A DNA stretch of 64,000 nt from Treponema bryantii (GCF_036492245.1 NZ_AP025286.1:2294001-2358000); one strand, 5' to 3'. Positions 9,119 through 17,834 are shown, counted from the stretch's first letter. Numbers and translations: made by a program. Notes: a model not told the origin generated them from the letters alone.

Positions 9119-9559
9119 ATGGATACTAAAGAACTTTACCGCGAAATCTTAAATGAACATAATATAAATCCTACTCATAAAACAGATATGGATTCTCCTA
9201 CCTTCTGTCTTGAAGGTGTAAACCCAAGCTGCGGTGACCAGATTACCCTTCAGATGAAACTTGATGAGAATAACGTAATAACAGACGCAAGCTTTACAGG
9301 AAGCGGTTGTGCAATCAGCCAGGCCTCTGTAGATATGATGGCAGATCTAGTAATTGGAAAAACAAAGGATGAAGCCCTTGCCCTTGCTGATATTTTTGAC
9401 AGAATGATTAAAAGCGAAGTTTCAGAAGAAGATCTTGAACGCCTTGATGAAGCCGCTGCCCTTCAGGATATTTCACACATGCCTGCACGCGTAAAATGTG
9501 CAATGCTCGGCTGGCGAACCATGAAAGAGATGCTCAGTTCACCCCTTGAAACAAAATAA
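9119..9559 (+). CDS. sufU: SufU, Zn-dependent sulfurtransferase partner of SufS
   Basis: At 146 residues this is typical for SufU. The zinc ligands expected for the family are all present: Cys38 and Asp40 in NPSCGDQ, Cys64 in GSGCAIS and Cys127 in RVKCAML. SufU accepts the persulfide sulfur from SufS by zinc-ligand swapping and passes it to SufBCD. The ATG has a clear upstream AAGGAAAT. Together with sufB, sufD and sufS in the first 6 kb it completes the SUF set apart from sufC, which is presumably upstream of the window. Confidence 0.95.
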   Translation: MDTKELYREILNEHNINPTHKTDMDSPTFCLEGVNPSCGDQITLQMKLDENNVITDASFTGSGCAISQASVDMMADLVIGKTKDEALALADIFDRMIKSEVSEEDLERLDEAAALQDISHMPARVKCAMLGWRTMKEMLSSPLETK

Positions 9560-9574
9560 GATTTCTGATATAGT
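9546..9574 (+). promoter_or_regulatory. Promoter of tRNA-Arg inside the end of sufU
   Basis: TTGAAA (9546-9551), a 17-bp spacer and TATAGT (9569-9574) with an upstream TG form a good sigma70-type promoter. It starts within the last codons of sufU and would begin transcription about 6 nt before the tRNA. Confidence 0.65.
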
Positions 9575-9586
9575 TAATATCACTTC

Positions 9587-9660
9587 GGCGCTTTAGCTCA
9601 GCTGGATAGAGCAACTGCCTTCTAAGCAGTAGGTCGACAGTTCGATTCTGCCAAGCGTCA
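9587..9660 (+). tRNA. tRNA-Arg (anticodon TCT)
   Basis: A complete cloverleaf can be drawn: acceptor GGCGCTT/AAGCGTC, D stem GCTC/GAGC, anticodon stem ACTGC/GCAGT with loop CTTCTAA, and T arm with TTCGATT. The anticodon is TCT at 9621-9623. CCA is not encoded. Confidence 0.97.
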
Positions 9661-9663
9661 CTT

Positions 9664-9695
9664 AAAACTGCCTTATACGGCAGTTTTTTTTATTT
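9664..9695 (+). terminator. Rho-independent terminator after tRNA-Arg
   Basis: AAACTGCC and GGCAGTTT pair around TTATAC, followed by a run of T. On the minus strand it may also end the convergent lipoprotein gene. Confidence 0.85.
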
Positions 9696-9699
9696 TAAA

Positions 9700-10449
9700 T
9701 TATTGTATTTTAATAGCAACAGATCCAAGATATAAAATGTTACTATATATACGTGCATAAGTATTATCCTGTGCAACAGCTACTGCAAACATAGCAACAT
9801 ATAAATATTCACCATCTGATGAACCGGAATAATTATAATCAGGATTAGAAGTACTGTCTTCTTGTGGCAGCTGATCGGAAGGTAATTCCTTAAAATTAAA
9901 AGAATAATGATTGGTAATGTTTCTTACTGGAATAACTATGTTTGCATCACCAAAAATATTATTATTATTAACTAATATTCTTGCAAGATATTCTTCACCA
10001 ATATTACTAAGTCTTATATAAACTCTCTGATTTGAACCGGTTGCTGGAAGCAGGATATTTTCACCTGTATGACCGGCAGCTAGTAAAGGCACATATTTAT
10101 AAGTATCAATTAACTTTGTAGGCGCATTATAAGAAGTTTCTTCATTGTTTGCGATATCACAAAGAACATTAACAGCTGAATAAAGTTCAGAATCACTTTT
10201 ATAAATTTTATAATAAACCTCAGTACCAATAAATTTTATTCCATCATATTCATGATCTTCAGTTTCAAATTCAAAATAGTTTTCTGTTGGAGTATATTCG
10301 AGCTCATCATATTCAGGAGCATGATAAACACGATAGGGAGCATCTATTACATAAAAAGTATCAAGCCCGCAGGCCGTGTTAAATAAAATAAGGTATCCTG
10401 TAAGAATAAAAGAAATTAAAAATCTTTTTCTACAGAATACCTTATTCAT
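9700..10449 (-). CDS. Putative lipoprotein of unknown function
   Basis: About 249 residues with a lipoprotein signal peptide: positive start MNKVFCRKR, a hydrophobic stretch and lipobox NTACG with the Cys near residue 27. The mature part is rich in Tyr, Asp and Asn with no motif I recognise. A TTG at 10458 would add three residues; the ATG at 10449 is the better start. It is the last gene of the long minus-strand series and ends at the tRNA-Arg terminator. Only 15 bp separate it from the upstream TPR gene, so the two are probably co-transcribed. Confidence 0.75.
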   Translation of the reverse strand: MNKVFCRKRFLISFILTGYLILFNTACGLDTFYVIDAPYRVYHAPEYDELEYTPTENYFEFETEDHEYDGIKFIGTEVYYKIYKSDSELYSAVNVLCDIANNEETSYNAPTKLIDTYKYVPLLAAGHTGENILLPATGSNQRVYIRLSNIGEEYLARILVNNNNIFGDANIVIPVRNITNHYSFNFKELPSDQLPQEDSTSNPDYNYSGSSDGEYLYVAMFAVAVAQDNTYARIYSNILYLGSVAIKIQ

Positions 10450-10473
10450 ATATATCAAATTTCAGAATGGTTT

Positions 10474-11148
10474 TTATTCGATTTTTCCGTCTTTCTTAAG
10501 AGCAATAAGTCTTGATTTAGCAAGATCTGCCCATGAATCATCAGAAAAATTGTCATTAAGCTCTGTATAAGCAGCAGCAGCTGTAGCATAGTCACCTTTT
10601 GCTTCAAGCAGGCGGCCATAGCTGAACATTGCATGTGTTCTTATAACAAAGCTGTTGTCATCTGCAGCAAGCTTGTAATAAGTTGCAGCATCTTCATTAT
10701 TACCTGTTTCTTCATAGCAGGCAGCAAGATTAAAATAGCACAAAGGAGCAATATAAGTCTTCTTTGCTTTTTCTGCAGCAGCTTTCCAGAAGTCAGCAGA
10801 TTCAGAATATTTTTTCTGCTGATATGTAATGTCAGCACAGAGCATGTTTGCACGAGCACCAACAATTCCACCCTTCTTTGTATAAGCAGATGCTTTTTCA
10901 AAAGCTGTATTAAGTCTTGCTGAGATTTCAGCTTCTTCAAGTCCAGAACTCTTGTCTGTCATTTCAAAAGTAATCTCATCGATTGCCTGTAAGCCCTTAA
11001 GTTTATTATTATTAGCAACACTTGCAAAAATAACATAACCAATCAACAAACAGATAAATACAATAAGTGTTGCAATGAATGCTACCTTGCGTTTTTCAAT
11101 AAAACCTGCGAGTTTTTTACTTGCAGTCTGTTCTTCAAAATCTGCCAT
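10474..11148 (-). CDS. Single-pass membrane TPR protein (YfgM/BamD-like repeats)
   Basis: A 224-residue protein with a charged N-terminus (about 21 residues), one transmembrane helix at about residues 22-44, and a C-terminal soluble part with three or four TPR-like units, for example YFNLAACYEETGNNEDAATYYKL. The layout (short cytoplasmic tail, one helix, TPR domain outside) matches YfgM-type proteins that work with the Sec machinery or with periplasmic chaperones, but the specific function is not proven. A GAGG ribosome-binding site precedes the ATG. It lies downstream of the degenerate sigma54-activator gene in the same transcript direction. Confidence 0.75.
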   Translation of the reverse strand: MADFEEQTASKKLAGFIEKRKVAFIATLIVFICLLIGYVIFASVANNNKLKGLQAIDEITFEMTDKSSGLEEAEISARLNTAFEKASAYTKKGGIVGARANMLCADITYQQKKYSESADFWKAAAEKAKKTYIAPLCYFNLAACYEETGNNEDAATYYKLAADDNSFVIRTHAMFSYGRLLEAKGDYATAAAAYTELNDNFSDDSWADLAKSRLIALKKDGKIE

Positions 11149-11176
11149 TTTATATAAACCTCAATTCGTTAATTTT

Positions 11177-12079
11177 TTATTTACGGTCAATATGCAGCTC
11201 ATTCATAAGCCTTATTACATAAGTTCTTTGTATTCCAAGTACTGCTGCAGCCTTTGTCTGGTTCCAGCCATTCTCAGAAAGAATTCTTATGATGTATTCA
11301 CGCTTAAAAGCATCTATTGCAGTTTTAAGAGATTTGTCTCCGCCATCCTTTCCAATGGCTTCAACAGTCTCGCCAACAGCAGGAGTTCCAAGCATAAAGC
11401 CTAAATCACTTTCACTTATTACAGGCGGTTTACCTACAATAAATGCACGCTGTACGGCGTTTATAAGCTCATCTGCATTTCCCTGCCAGAAGCTGTTAAG
11501 CAATGCGGCTTTTGCGCCTTCTGAAAATTCAGTAAAACCTAAACCAGACTTTCTGCTGAAACGTAAAAGATAAGCCTGTGCTATAGGAATTATATCTTCT
11601 TTTCTCTGGCGTAACGGCGGAACATTTAATACCACCGTACTAAGCCTAGCATAAAGCTCAGATAAAAAAACACCCGCAGAAACTAATGCTTCTAACGGAC
11701 GTTCTGCTGCACAGATTATTTTTAAGTTGAGATTTTTTTCTGCTGTTTTCTTAATCATCTCAAGAAAAGCAGTCTGCATAGCCATGGAAAGTGCATCTGT
11801 AAAACTGACAAACAAGGTTATTCGCTGACCATACGAAATCATACGGCCTGCATTCTCAAAGCTGTCTATTACCTGCGCTTCTGTAAACGACCTGCAGTTT
11901 ATCTCAAAAAAATAACCGTCACAATGGGAATGAATGTGTTGAGCTATCAGACGCCTGCCCGTTCCCTTTTCACCAATCAACAATACCGAAGCATTATTAC
12001 CAGAGAGAGTCTGCACAAGCGTGCTGATTTCCTTTGCAAAACTACTTTGCCCCGCAAAAGGAGTTACTTTCTTTTCCAT
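11177..12079 (-). CDS. Degenerate sigma54-activator-like AAA protein with Fis-type HTH
   Basis: About 300 residues with the fold order of sigma54 enhancer-binding proteins: an AAA domain followed by a C-terminal Fis-type helix-turn-helix (GWNQTKAAAVLGIQRTYVIRLM). The ATPase looks disabled. Walker A reads GEKGTGRR with the key Lys replaced by Arg, the Walker B acidic pair is absent (TLFVSFTDAL), and the GAFTGA sigma54-contact loop is missing. The arginine-finger and sensor regions remain recognisable (PPLRQRKEDI, WQGNADEL). It cannot be a normal sigma54 activator and is more likely an ATP-independent DNA-binding protein. The start is uncertain: GTG at 12085 or ATG at 12079. It sits just behind rpsA. 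Confidence 0.85.
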   Translation of the reverse strand: MEKKVTPFAGQSSFAKEISTLVQTLSGNNASVLLIGEKGTGRRLIAQHIHSHCDGYFFEINCRSFTEAQVIDSFENAGRMISYGQRITLFVSFTDALSMAMQTAFLEMIKKTAEKNLNLKIICAAERPLEALVSAGVFLSELYARLSTVVLNVPPLRQRKEDIIPIAQAYLLRFSRKSGLGFTEFSEGAKAALLNSFWQGNADELINAVQRAFIVGKPPVISESDLGFMLGTPAVGETVEAIGKDGGDKSLKTAIDAFKREYIIRILSENGWNQTKAAAVLGIQRTYVIRLMNELHIDRK

Positions 12080-12109
12080 TCCCACCCGCAGTTTATAACT
12101 AATTATTCA

Positions 12110-13825
12110 TTAGTCATTTTTCTGAGACTTCAACATATCTCCAAGTGTATATGCTCCGTCATCATCGTCATTTGAAGTTGACATATACTGAGAGATTTCG
12201 TCGCGCTGCTGCTTTCTCTTGAACTCGCGTACAGAGAATGCAACCTGCTCCTTGTCTACTTTTACGTCAACAACGAATACGTTGATTTTGTCGCCAACCT
12301 TGTATTTTGTTACAGCCTCTTCAAATGGAACATCCTTATCGTCACTGAGGTTAGCCTTGTTTACAAGACCTTCAATTCCGTTAGGAGCCTTTACAAAGAG
12401 TCCGAAATCTGTAATAGAAGTAATCTCACCTTCAAGAGTTGAACCTGGCTTATACTCTTCAGCAAATTCCTTCCAAGGATTGTCTGTAAGCTGTTTTACG
12501 CCAATCTTAACTCTGTGAGCCTCAGGATCACATTCAATTACAACTGCTTCGATTTCCTGATCAACAGTAAGCTCACTGCCTGGATGGCGAACTTTCTTTG
12601 TCCATGAAATATCATCTGCATGGAGGAAAGCATCGATTCCATCTTCGAGAGCAACGAATGCACCGATGTTTGTAATCTTTACAACCTTACCCTTAATCTT
12701 TGTTCCAACAGCATATTTTTCTGCAATTGAATCCCAAGGATTTTCTGTAGCCTGTTTGAAACCAAGTGAAACACGACCAGCCTGGATATCATAACCAAGG
12801 ATCATTGCTTCAACTTCCTGACCTACAGAAACCATATCACCAGGCTTGTTAACTTTCTTTGTCCAAGAGAACTCAGAAATGTGTACAAGACCTTCAATTC
12901 CTTCTTCAAGTTCAACAAATGCACCGAATTCAGTAAGTTTTGTAACCTTACCCTTTACGATGTCATTAACATGATACTTTTCTTCAAAGTGAATCCATGG
13001 ATCTTCAGCAAAGTGCTTGAGAGAAAGATTGATTCTCTTTTCAGCTGGATCAAGGCGGATAACCTTAAGTTCGATTTCCTGACCTTTCTTTACGAAATCC
13101 TTTGGACGAGCTACGTGACCCCAGCTCATATCGTTGATGTGGAGAAGACCATCAAAGCCACCCAAATCAATGAAAGCACCGAAGCTTGTGAAGCTCTTTA
13201 CTGTACCCTTTACAGAATCACCAATCTGTACTGAGTTGAAGAATGCATCGCGTTTTTCATCGATTTCTTCTTCAAGATACTTACGGCGATTTACTACAGG
13301 ATTAAGCTTGTTATCTGAATAAAGACGTTCAACATAGAACTTAGATCTTAAACCAATCAATGACTCAGGCTTTTCAATCTTTTCTGCATCAGCCTGACTG
13401 ATAGGCAGGAACGCTGCACGGTCAATACCAAGATCAACTTCGTAGCCGCTCTTAACAACCTTAACAATAACACCGTCAACAGGTGTCTTGTCTTTCCAGG
13501 CTGCCTGAATCTCTTTCATGTAGCGCTTAGAATCAGCCTTCTTCTTTGACAATACAGGACCATTTGCATTGTGTCCTGACAAAAACGCCTGAACCTTATC
13601 CCCTTCTTTCGGCAGGTCGCCTGCGAACTCCTCTGTAGGGATCAATCCCTCTGACTTGTCTCCAATGTCAACATAAACATAGTCGTTGGTAATCTGTACT
13701 ACGATACCTTCTACCATCTGACCAGCCTGTGGTGCATTAAATTCTTTCAGGGACTCCTCTAATTGTGTCTGAAAGTCTCCCTTGGAGTTCTGGGATACTT
13801 CCTTTTCCACTTCCATTTCTTCCAT
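12110..13825 (-). CDS. rpsA: Ribosomal protein S1 (six S1 domains)
   Basis: At 571 residues it is close to the usual S1 length, with six consecutive S1 RNA-binding domains. The first two are the divergent ribosome-binding ones. Domains 3-5 carry the classic pattern GxVxxxxxFGAFVxLxxGIxGLxHxSxxSW; domain 6 reads ITDFGLFVKAPNGIEGLV. S1 binds mRNA at the 30S subunit and helps initiation. It follows cmk by 16 bp; the cmk-rpsA pair is conserved in many bacteria. Codon use leans toward C-ending codons, fitting high expression. A weak AAGG lies upstream of the ATG. Confidence 0.96.
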   Translation of the reverse strand: MEEMEVEKEVSQNSKGDFQTQLEESLKEFNAPQAGQMVEGIVVQITNDYVYVDIGDKSEGLIPTEEFAGDLPKEGDKVQAFLSGHNANGPVLSKKKADSKRYMKEIQAAWKDKTPVDGVIVKVVKSGYEVDLGIDRAAFLPISQADAEKIEKPESLIGLRSKFYVERLYSDNKLNPVVNRRKYLEEEIDEKRDAFFNSVQIGDSVKGTVKSFTSFGAFIDLGGFDGLLHINDMSWGHVARPKDFVKKGQEIELKVIRLDPAEKRINLSLKHFAEDPWIHFEEKYHVNDIVKGKVTKLTEFGAFVELEEGIEGLVHISEFSWTKKVNKPGDMVSVGQEVEAMILGYDIQAGRVSLGFKQATENPWDSIAEKYAVGTKIKGKVVKITNIGAFVALEDGIDAFLHADDISWTKKVRHPGSELTVDQEIEAVVIECDPEAHRVKIGVKQLTDNPWKEFAEEYKPGSTLEGEITSITDFGLFVKAPNGIEGLVNKANLSDDKDVPFEEAVTKYKVGDKINVFVVDVKVDKEQVAFSVREFKRKQQRDEISQYMSTSNDDDDGAYTLGDMLKSQKND

Positions 13826-13841
13826 TCTAAAACCTTTATTT

Positions 13842-14474
13842 TTATGAAATTTGTTTTTCTATTATCGCACAAACATTGTCTATCGTCAAGTTAGAAGTAT
13901 CTATATAAAGCGCATCTTTTGCTATCTTTAACGAACCTTCCTTCTTATTTTTGTCCATTTCGTCGCGTTTTTCGATTGCAGCCTTAATCTCTTCAAAAGT
14001 CATGTCACTTACCCCCTGATCAAAACGGCGCTGTGCACGAACTTCAGCAGAAGCATCAAGATAAACTTTAACTTCTGCATTAGGGAATACAACTGTTGTC
14101 ATATCGCGGCCTTCGCAGACAATGCTGAGAGATTTTGTAATCTCGCGCATAAGGTCATTAACAAGATGACGGATTTCTACAATTGCACTTACCTGCGAAG
14201 TGTTTGCTGTAATTCTGTCATCATGAAGATGTGAAGTAACATCAGTTCCATTCAGAATAAAATGACCTTCTTTTGTATATTCAATTTTCTGTTTTTTGCA
14301 GAATTCAAGAGTTGCTTTTTCATCTTTATAATCAACTCCTGCATCAAGAACAGCCATTGTAAGAGTTCGGTAAAATCCGCCGCTGTTTAAAAAGGTAATA
14401 TTTAGTTTTTCTGCAAGCATTTTAGCAATAGTACTTTTACCAGTTCCTGCTGGTCCATCAATTGCAATAATCAT
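13842..14474 (-). CDS. cmk: Cytidylate kinase
   Basis: Cmk phosphorylates CMP and dCMP. The protein begins MIIAIDGPAGTGKS, containing the P-loop GPAGTGKS, and has the family segments NSGGFYR, CEGRDMTTVVFPNA and LDASAEVRAQRR. I place the start at 14474 because GGAGA lies at the right distance there; the upstream ATG at 14498 would put that ribosome-binding site inside the coding region. The start is 1 bp beyond the stop of the PAP2 gene, indicating translational coupling. Length is about 210 residues. Confidence 0.95.
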   Translation of the reverse strand: MIIAIDGPAGTGKSTIAKMLAEKLNITFLNSGGFYRTLTMAVLDAGVDYKDEKATLEFCKKQKIEYTKEGHFILNGTDVTSHLHDDRITANTSQVSAIVEIRHLVNDLMREITKSLSIVCEGRDMTTVVFPNAEVKVYLDASAEVRAQRRFDQGVSDMTFEEIKAAIEKRDEMDKNKKEGSLKIAKDALYIDTSNLTIDNVCAIIEKQIS

Positions 14475-14475
14475 C

Positions 14476-15177
14476 TTATTTTTCTCCTGAATAATCATTT
14501 ATCTTATTACATAAACACGCCATTCCGTAGCTTATTCCAAATCCGATAACAGCTCCCGAAAGAACATCTGTCAGAAAGTGATTTCCACTCAAAAGTCTCA
14601 AAACCATTGTTGTAAGGCACACAAGTAATGAAACTGTAAGAACAGGCTTTTTCAGTTTTGATTCTGCATCACGGAAGGTAAACCATGCAACCAGAAAGCC
14701 AAGTACAAGAAAAACATTTGAAGTATGTCCACTTGGCCATGAACGGAAAAAATCACCCTCTGCAATTCCTTCTGCACTTGGATTAGCAAAATACATATAC
14801 GGGCGGATTCTTCCAACAATTGTTTTCAAGATTCTGTAAATACCATTTGCATAAAAACCGCAAACCATAAAGGTATACACATCAATAACAGCATTATTAA
14901 AAGCTTTCTTTTTATCATCAGAAGTAAAAAAAGCAAATGCAATTACACCACAACAGATCAATCCCATAAGACCAACAAAAGCATCTCCAGTTTTGTCGAG
15001 AGATTTGTTATATGGCTGTGCCAGCTTTGCATCCACAGGATTTACATTTTCGAGGTTATAAGCTGTTCCATCCCATTCAATTGCTTTTCTATTTTTTTTT
15101 GCCAGAGAGGCAGTACACATTAACGCAGCTCCAAAAACAAAAACTGCGATGTATTTAAAAAGAGTTTTTTTATTCAT
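14476..15177 (-). CDS. PAP2-family membrane phosphatase
   Basis: About 233 residues with several transmembrane helices and the complete PAP2 phosphatase signature: KTIVGRIRP (motif 1), PSGH (motif 2) and RLLSGNHFLTD (motif 3, with the catalytic His). Such enzymes dephosphorylate lipid phosphates, for example undecaprenyl-pyrophosphate or phosphatidic acid, at the membrane; the substrate is not settled by sequence. The start at 15177 is chosen because AAAGGTGA lies 5 nt upstream; an ATG at 15201 would lie within rluB. It is tightly packed between rluB and cmk. Confidence 0.88.
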   Translation of the reverse strand: MNKKTLFKYIAVFVFGAALMCTASLAKKNRKAIEWDGTAYNLENVNPVDAKLAQPYNKSLDKTGDAFVGLMGLICCGVIAFAFFTSDDKKKAFNNAVIDVYTFMVCGFYANGIYRILKTIVGRIRPYMYFANPSAEGIAEGDFFRSWPSGHTSNVFLVLGFLVAWFTFRDAESKLKKPVLTVSLLVCLTTMVLRLLSGNHFLTDVLSGAVIGFGISYGMACLCNKINDYSGEK

Positions 15178-15178
15178 A

Positions 15179-15925
15179 TTATTCACCTTTGCACATTTCA
15201 AGTAAACCTTTTACTTCTCTTGGAGTAAGATCCCTGTGTTCTCCAGGTTTTAAATCATCAAGATTTACATTACCAATTCTTACACGAACAAGGGAGCGGG
15301 TTCCGATATTCTGGCTTTCAAGCATTTTTCGGATTTCGCGGTTCTTTCCTTCAATCAAAATGATTTTGATTTTGCGAGGCTTAAGAACCTGGCATCGAAC
15401 ACACTTATAAAATACGTTGTCTACACGAACACCTTTTTCCAGAAGTTTTGCAGTTTCTTCTGTTACGTCCTGACTTGTTTCTACTATATACTCTTTTTCA
15501 ATCTGACTTGAAGGATGGCTGAGTTTTGCAGCAAAATCACCGTCATTAGTAAACAAAATCATGCCCTTGGAATACATATCCAGGCGGCCGACATTATAGA
15601 GACGTTCTTTATAGGAATCTTTAAGGAGATCTGCTGCTACCTGTCTGCCCTTTTCATCACTGGCAGAACAGACAAAGCCTGCAGGTTTATTCAAAAGTAC
15701 ATAGCACTTTCTTGCTTCAAGATGAACGGTTTTTCCGTCTACTGTAACCTTATCACCTTCTTTAACCTTAGTACCAAGCTCTGTAACAACAACGCCATTT
15801 ACAGCTACACGGCCATCAAGAATAATCTGTTCCGATGCACGGCGGCTGGCAACTCCGCAGTGTGCAAGAAAAGCCTGTAATCTGACTTCTTCTTTTTCTT
15901 TTTTGATAAAATCACTAGCGGGCAA
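15179..15925 (-). CDS. rluB: Large-subunit rRNA pseudouridine synthase (RluB/RsuA family)
   Basis: 248 residues: an N-terminal S4 RNA-binding domain (about residues 15-70, LQAFLAHCGVASRRASEQII) and a pseudouridine synthase domain with catalytic Asp116 in GRLDMYSKG. The C-terminal KNREIRKM motif is typical of RluB/RluE/RluF-like enzymes. The start is TTG at 15925, supported by AGGAGAG 7 nt upstream and by the lack of an in-frame ATG nearby. The first 11 bp overlap scpB. The scpA-scpB-rluB order is common in bacteria, which favours RluB as the name; the exact target uridine is inferred. Confidence 0.9.
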   Translation of the reverse strand: MPASDFIKKEKEEVRLQAFLAHCGVASRRASEQIILDGRVAVNGVVVTELGTKVKEGDKVTVDGKTVHLEARKCYVLLNKPAGFVCSASDEKGRQVAADLLKDSYKERLYNVGRLDMYSKGMILFTNDGDFAAKLSHPSSQIEKEYIVETSQDVTEETAKLLEKGVRVDNVFYKCVRCQVLKPRKIKIILIEGKNREIRKMLESQNIGTRSLVRVRIGNVNLDDLKPGEHRDLTPREVKGLLEMCKGE

Positions 15926-16454
15926 GTTCGAATCTCTCCTGCTCGTCTTCGTCGAGCTTTGGCAGTTCTGCGATAGAATTAAGACGGAACAGTTTTAAGA
16001 ATTCTTTTGTTGTACCAAAAAGTGTAGGACGGCCAGGAGCTTCTTTTTTTCCGACTTCCTTAATAAGATTGCGGTCTATTAAAAGACGAATCATATTATC
16101 TACACCGACACCGCGAATCTGTTCAATTTCTGCACGGGTAATTGGCTGGGAATAGGCAATAATTGCAAGAGTTTCCATTGCAGATTTAGAAAGACGGCCC
16201 TCACGTTTTGAACCGTAAAACTCTTTAAGAACTTCCCAATATTCTTTTTTCGGAGCAAGGCACCAGCCGCCGGTAATCATGGCAAGCTCAATGCCCGAAT
16301 CCTCTGCTTCATATTTTTCTTTTAATTTTTCAAGGCACTTTTCTACTACTTCCTCTGAAAGCTGTGCCTTATTGGAAAGCACCTTAGCGGTAAGAGGTTC
16401 GCTTTCCAAAAATAAAATAGTCTCGACCAGAGCGGTCTCTTTGTTAAAATCCAT
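15915..16454 (-). CDS. scpB: ScpB, condensin (SMC) accessory protein
   Basis: 179 residues with the two winged-helix domains of ScpB and the family motifs ALVETILFLESEPL near the N-terminus, SKSAMETLAIIAYSQPITRAEI and GRPTLFGTTKEFL. ScpB forms a dimer that binds ScpA and the SMC ATPase in chromosome condensation and segregation. It starts 8 bp after scpA and overlaps rluB at its end. The ribosome-binding site is weak (TAGGTTGG). Confidence 0.95.
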   Translation of the reverse strand: MDFNKETALVETILFLESEPLTAKVLSNKAQLSEEVVEKCLEKLKEKYEAEDSGIELAMITGGWCLAPKKEYWEVLKEFYGSKREGRLSKSAMETLAIIAYSQPITRAEIEQIRGVGVDNMIRLLIDRNLIKEVGKKEAPGRPTLFGTTKEFLKLFRLNSIAELPKLDEDEQERFELAR

Positions 16455-16462
16455 TATCCAAC

Positions 16463-17284
16463 CTAATTGCTTGTAAGTTCTTCTTCGCTTGGAACATAAC
16501 CTGAATTATCTTCCCTCGCGCATATTTTTATATCACCAAACAGCTTATTTTGGAAGATGGTAATCATTTTAAATTTTACAGCTTCAAGAATTGCCATGAA
16601 GGCACAGATAACGTCCATTTCATTTCCCGGGCGGGTAAGCAGGTCAGTAAACAGACATTCTTTTTTATCTTCAAGAAGTTCATTCATAAGAGTGATTTTT
16701 TCATTTACAGAAATCTCTTCGTACATATTCAAAATCTTTTCATTTGAATACTGTTTCATCATTGATTTGAAGATATCCTGCATCTGCTGGAGAAGTTCCC
16801 AGGTATCTACTTCTTCCCACATTTCTTCAGACTCATCAAAAGGAAGCATTCTCTGAATCTTTTTACGCTCAAAGTTCCATTCTGAATCATCTTCCTGGTC
16901 TTCCATAAGTGCTGAAAGCTTCTTAAATTTCTGATATTCAATAAGTTTGTCTACGAGTTCCTGACGTGGATCTTCTTCATCCTCATCATCATAAGCAACT
17001 TCTACAGGAAGAAGCATACGGCTTTTAATATAGATAAGTTTTGCAGCCCAGCTGTAGAACTCAGAGAGGTCTCCAAGATCTGTCTGTACTGCGTAATCAA
17101 GATATTCAAGATACTGTTCTGTGATTTGTGCAATAGGAATGTCGTAAATATTTACTTTACTCTCGCGGATAAGTGTCCAAAGCAAATCAAGAGGCCCTTC
17201 AAACTCTCCGGCCTTATACTTATGCTTTACTGCAACTGTTGTTTCTCCAGATCCGCCTGCATTACCGTTTTCTATCTGTTCCAT
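16463..17284 (-). CDS. scpA: ScpA, kleisin subunit of bacterial condensin
   Basis: 273 residues. The N-terminal part shows the ScpA kleisin signature FEGPLDLLWTLIRESKVNIYDIPIAQITEQY (given here as two overlapping motifs FEGPLDLLW and YDIPIAQITEQY), and the C-terminal winged helix contains AILEAVKFKMITIFQ. It bridges SMC heads together with ScpB. AAGGCGGT lies upstream of the ATG. Its first 23 bp overlap the end of folK, so translation of the two genes is probably coupled. Confidence 0.95.
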   Translation of the reverse strand: MEQIENGNAGGSGETTVAVKHKYKAGEFEGPLDLLWTLIRESKVNIYDIPIAQITEQYLEYLDYAVQTDLGDLSEFYSWAAKLIYIKSRMLLPVEVAYDDEDEEDPRQELVDKLIEYQKFKKLSALMEDQEDDSEWNFERKKIQRMLPFDESEEMWEEVDTWELLQQMQDIFKSMMKQYSNEKILNMYEEISVNEKITLMNELLEDKKECLFTDLLTRPGNEMDVICAFMAILEAVKFKMITIFQNKLFGDIKICAREDNSGYVPSEEELTSN

Positions 17285-17816
17285 TTTCTACCGCCTTAGG
17301 GAAAGCCTGCAATTTTATAATTCCTTCTGCCCCACCCTTACTTTCCAGTGCGGCAAGACAATTTATATATTTTTCCCTAACTATTTCATCGGCAGAATAT
17401 TTTAAAACTTCAACAGAAGGAATCAAAACAAATGCTCTTTCTTCCATTCTGATGTGCGGAACCTGAAGCTCAGGTGTTTCAATCCGCTCGTCCCCAAATA
17501 ACTCAATATCAATATCAAGGGAACGTGGGCCAAACCGAACCTCTCGGCTGCGGTCACGGCCATATTTTGCTTCTATTTCATTTATCTTATGCAGAAAGTC
17601 AAACGCATCTTCATCATCGCTGACCCAGCCAAGTGCTGCAGCATTATAAAAGTCTTCCTGATCTTCTACATACATTGCCTTAGTTCTGTAAACGGAACTG
17701 AAATGTACGTCTTTCATAAGACGAGAGAGCTCCTCTCCCGCATGAGAAAGGAGCTCCATTGGAGCAAGACCATTAAATGACTTATTGGAACCAAGTCCAA
17801 GCAAGACACGTTTCAT
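17262..17816 (-). CDS. folK: 2-amino-4-hydroxy-6-hydroxymethyldihydropteridine pyrophosphokinase (HPPK)
   Basis: 184 residues, standard for FolK, which transfers pyrophosphate from ATP to the pterin in folate synthesis. Recognisable are the start LLGLGSNKSFN, FSSVYRTKAM, DFYNAAALG, and the signature GPRSLDIDIELFG followed by VPHIRMEERAFVL. It stands 18 bp downstream of recA and overlaps scpA. No folP or folB is visible nearby. Confidence 0.93.
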   Translation of the reverse strand: MKRVLLGLGSNKSFNGLAPMELLSHAGEELSRLMKDVHFSSVYRTKAMYVEDQEDFYNAAALGWVSDDEDAFDFLHKINEIEAKYGRDRSREVRFGPRSLDIDIELFGDERIETPELQVPHIRMEERAFVLIPSVEVLKYSADEIVREKYINCLAALESKGGAEGIIKLQAFPKAVENGTDRKR

Positions 17817-17834
17817 CTTTCTATAACAATCCGT

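Noticed and set aside
9119-9559. NifU/IscU scaffold instead of SufU
   Set aside because: The Asp40 zinc ligand, spacing of the three cysteines, and location with sufS favour SufU.
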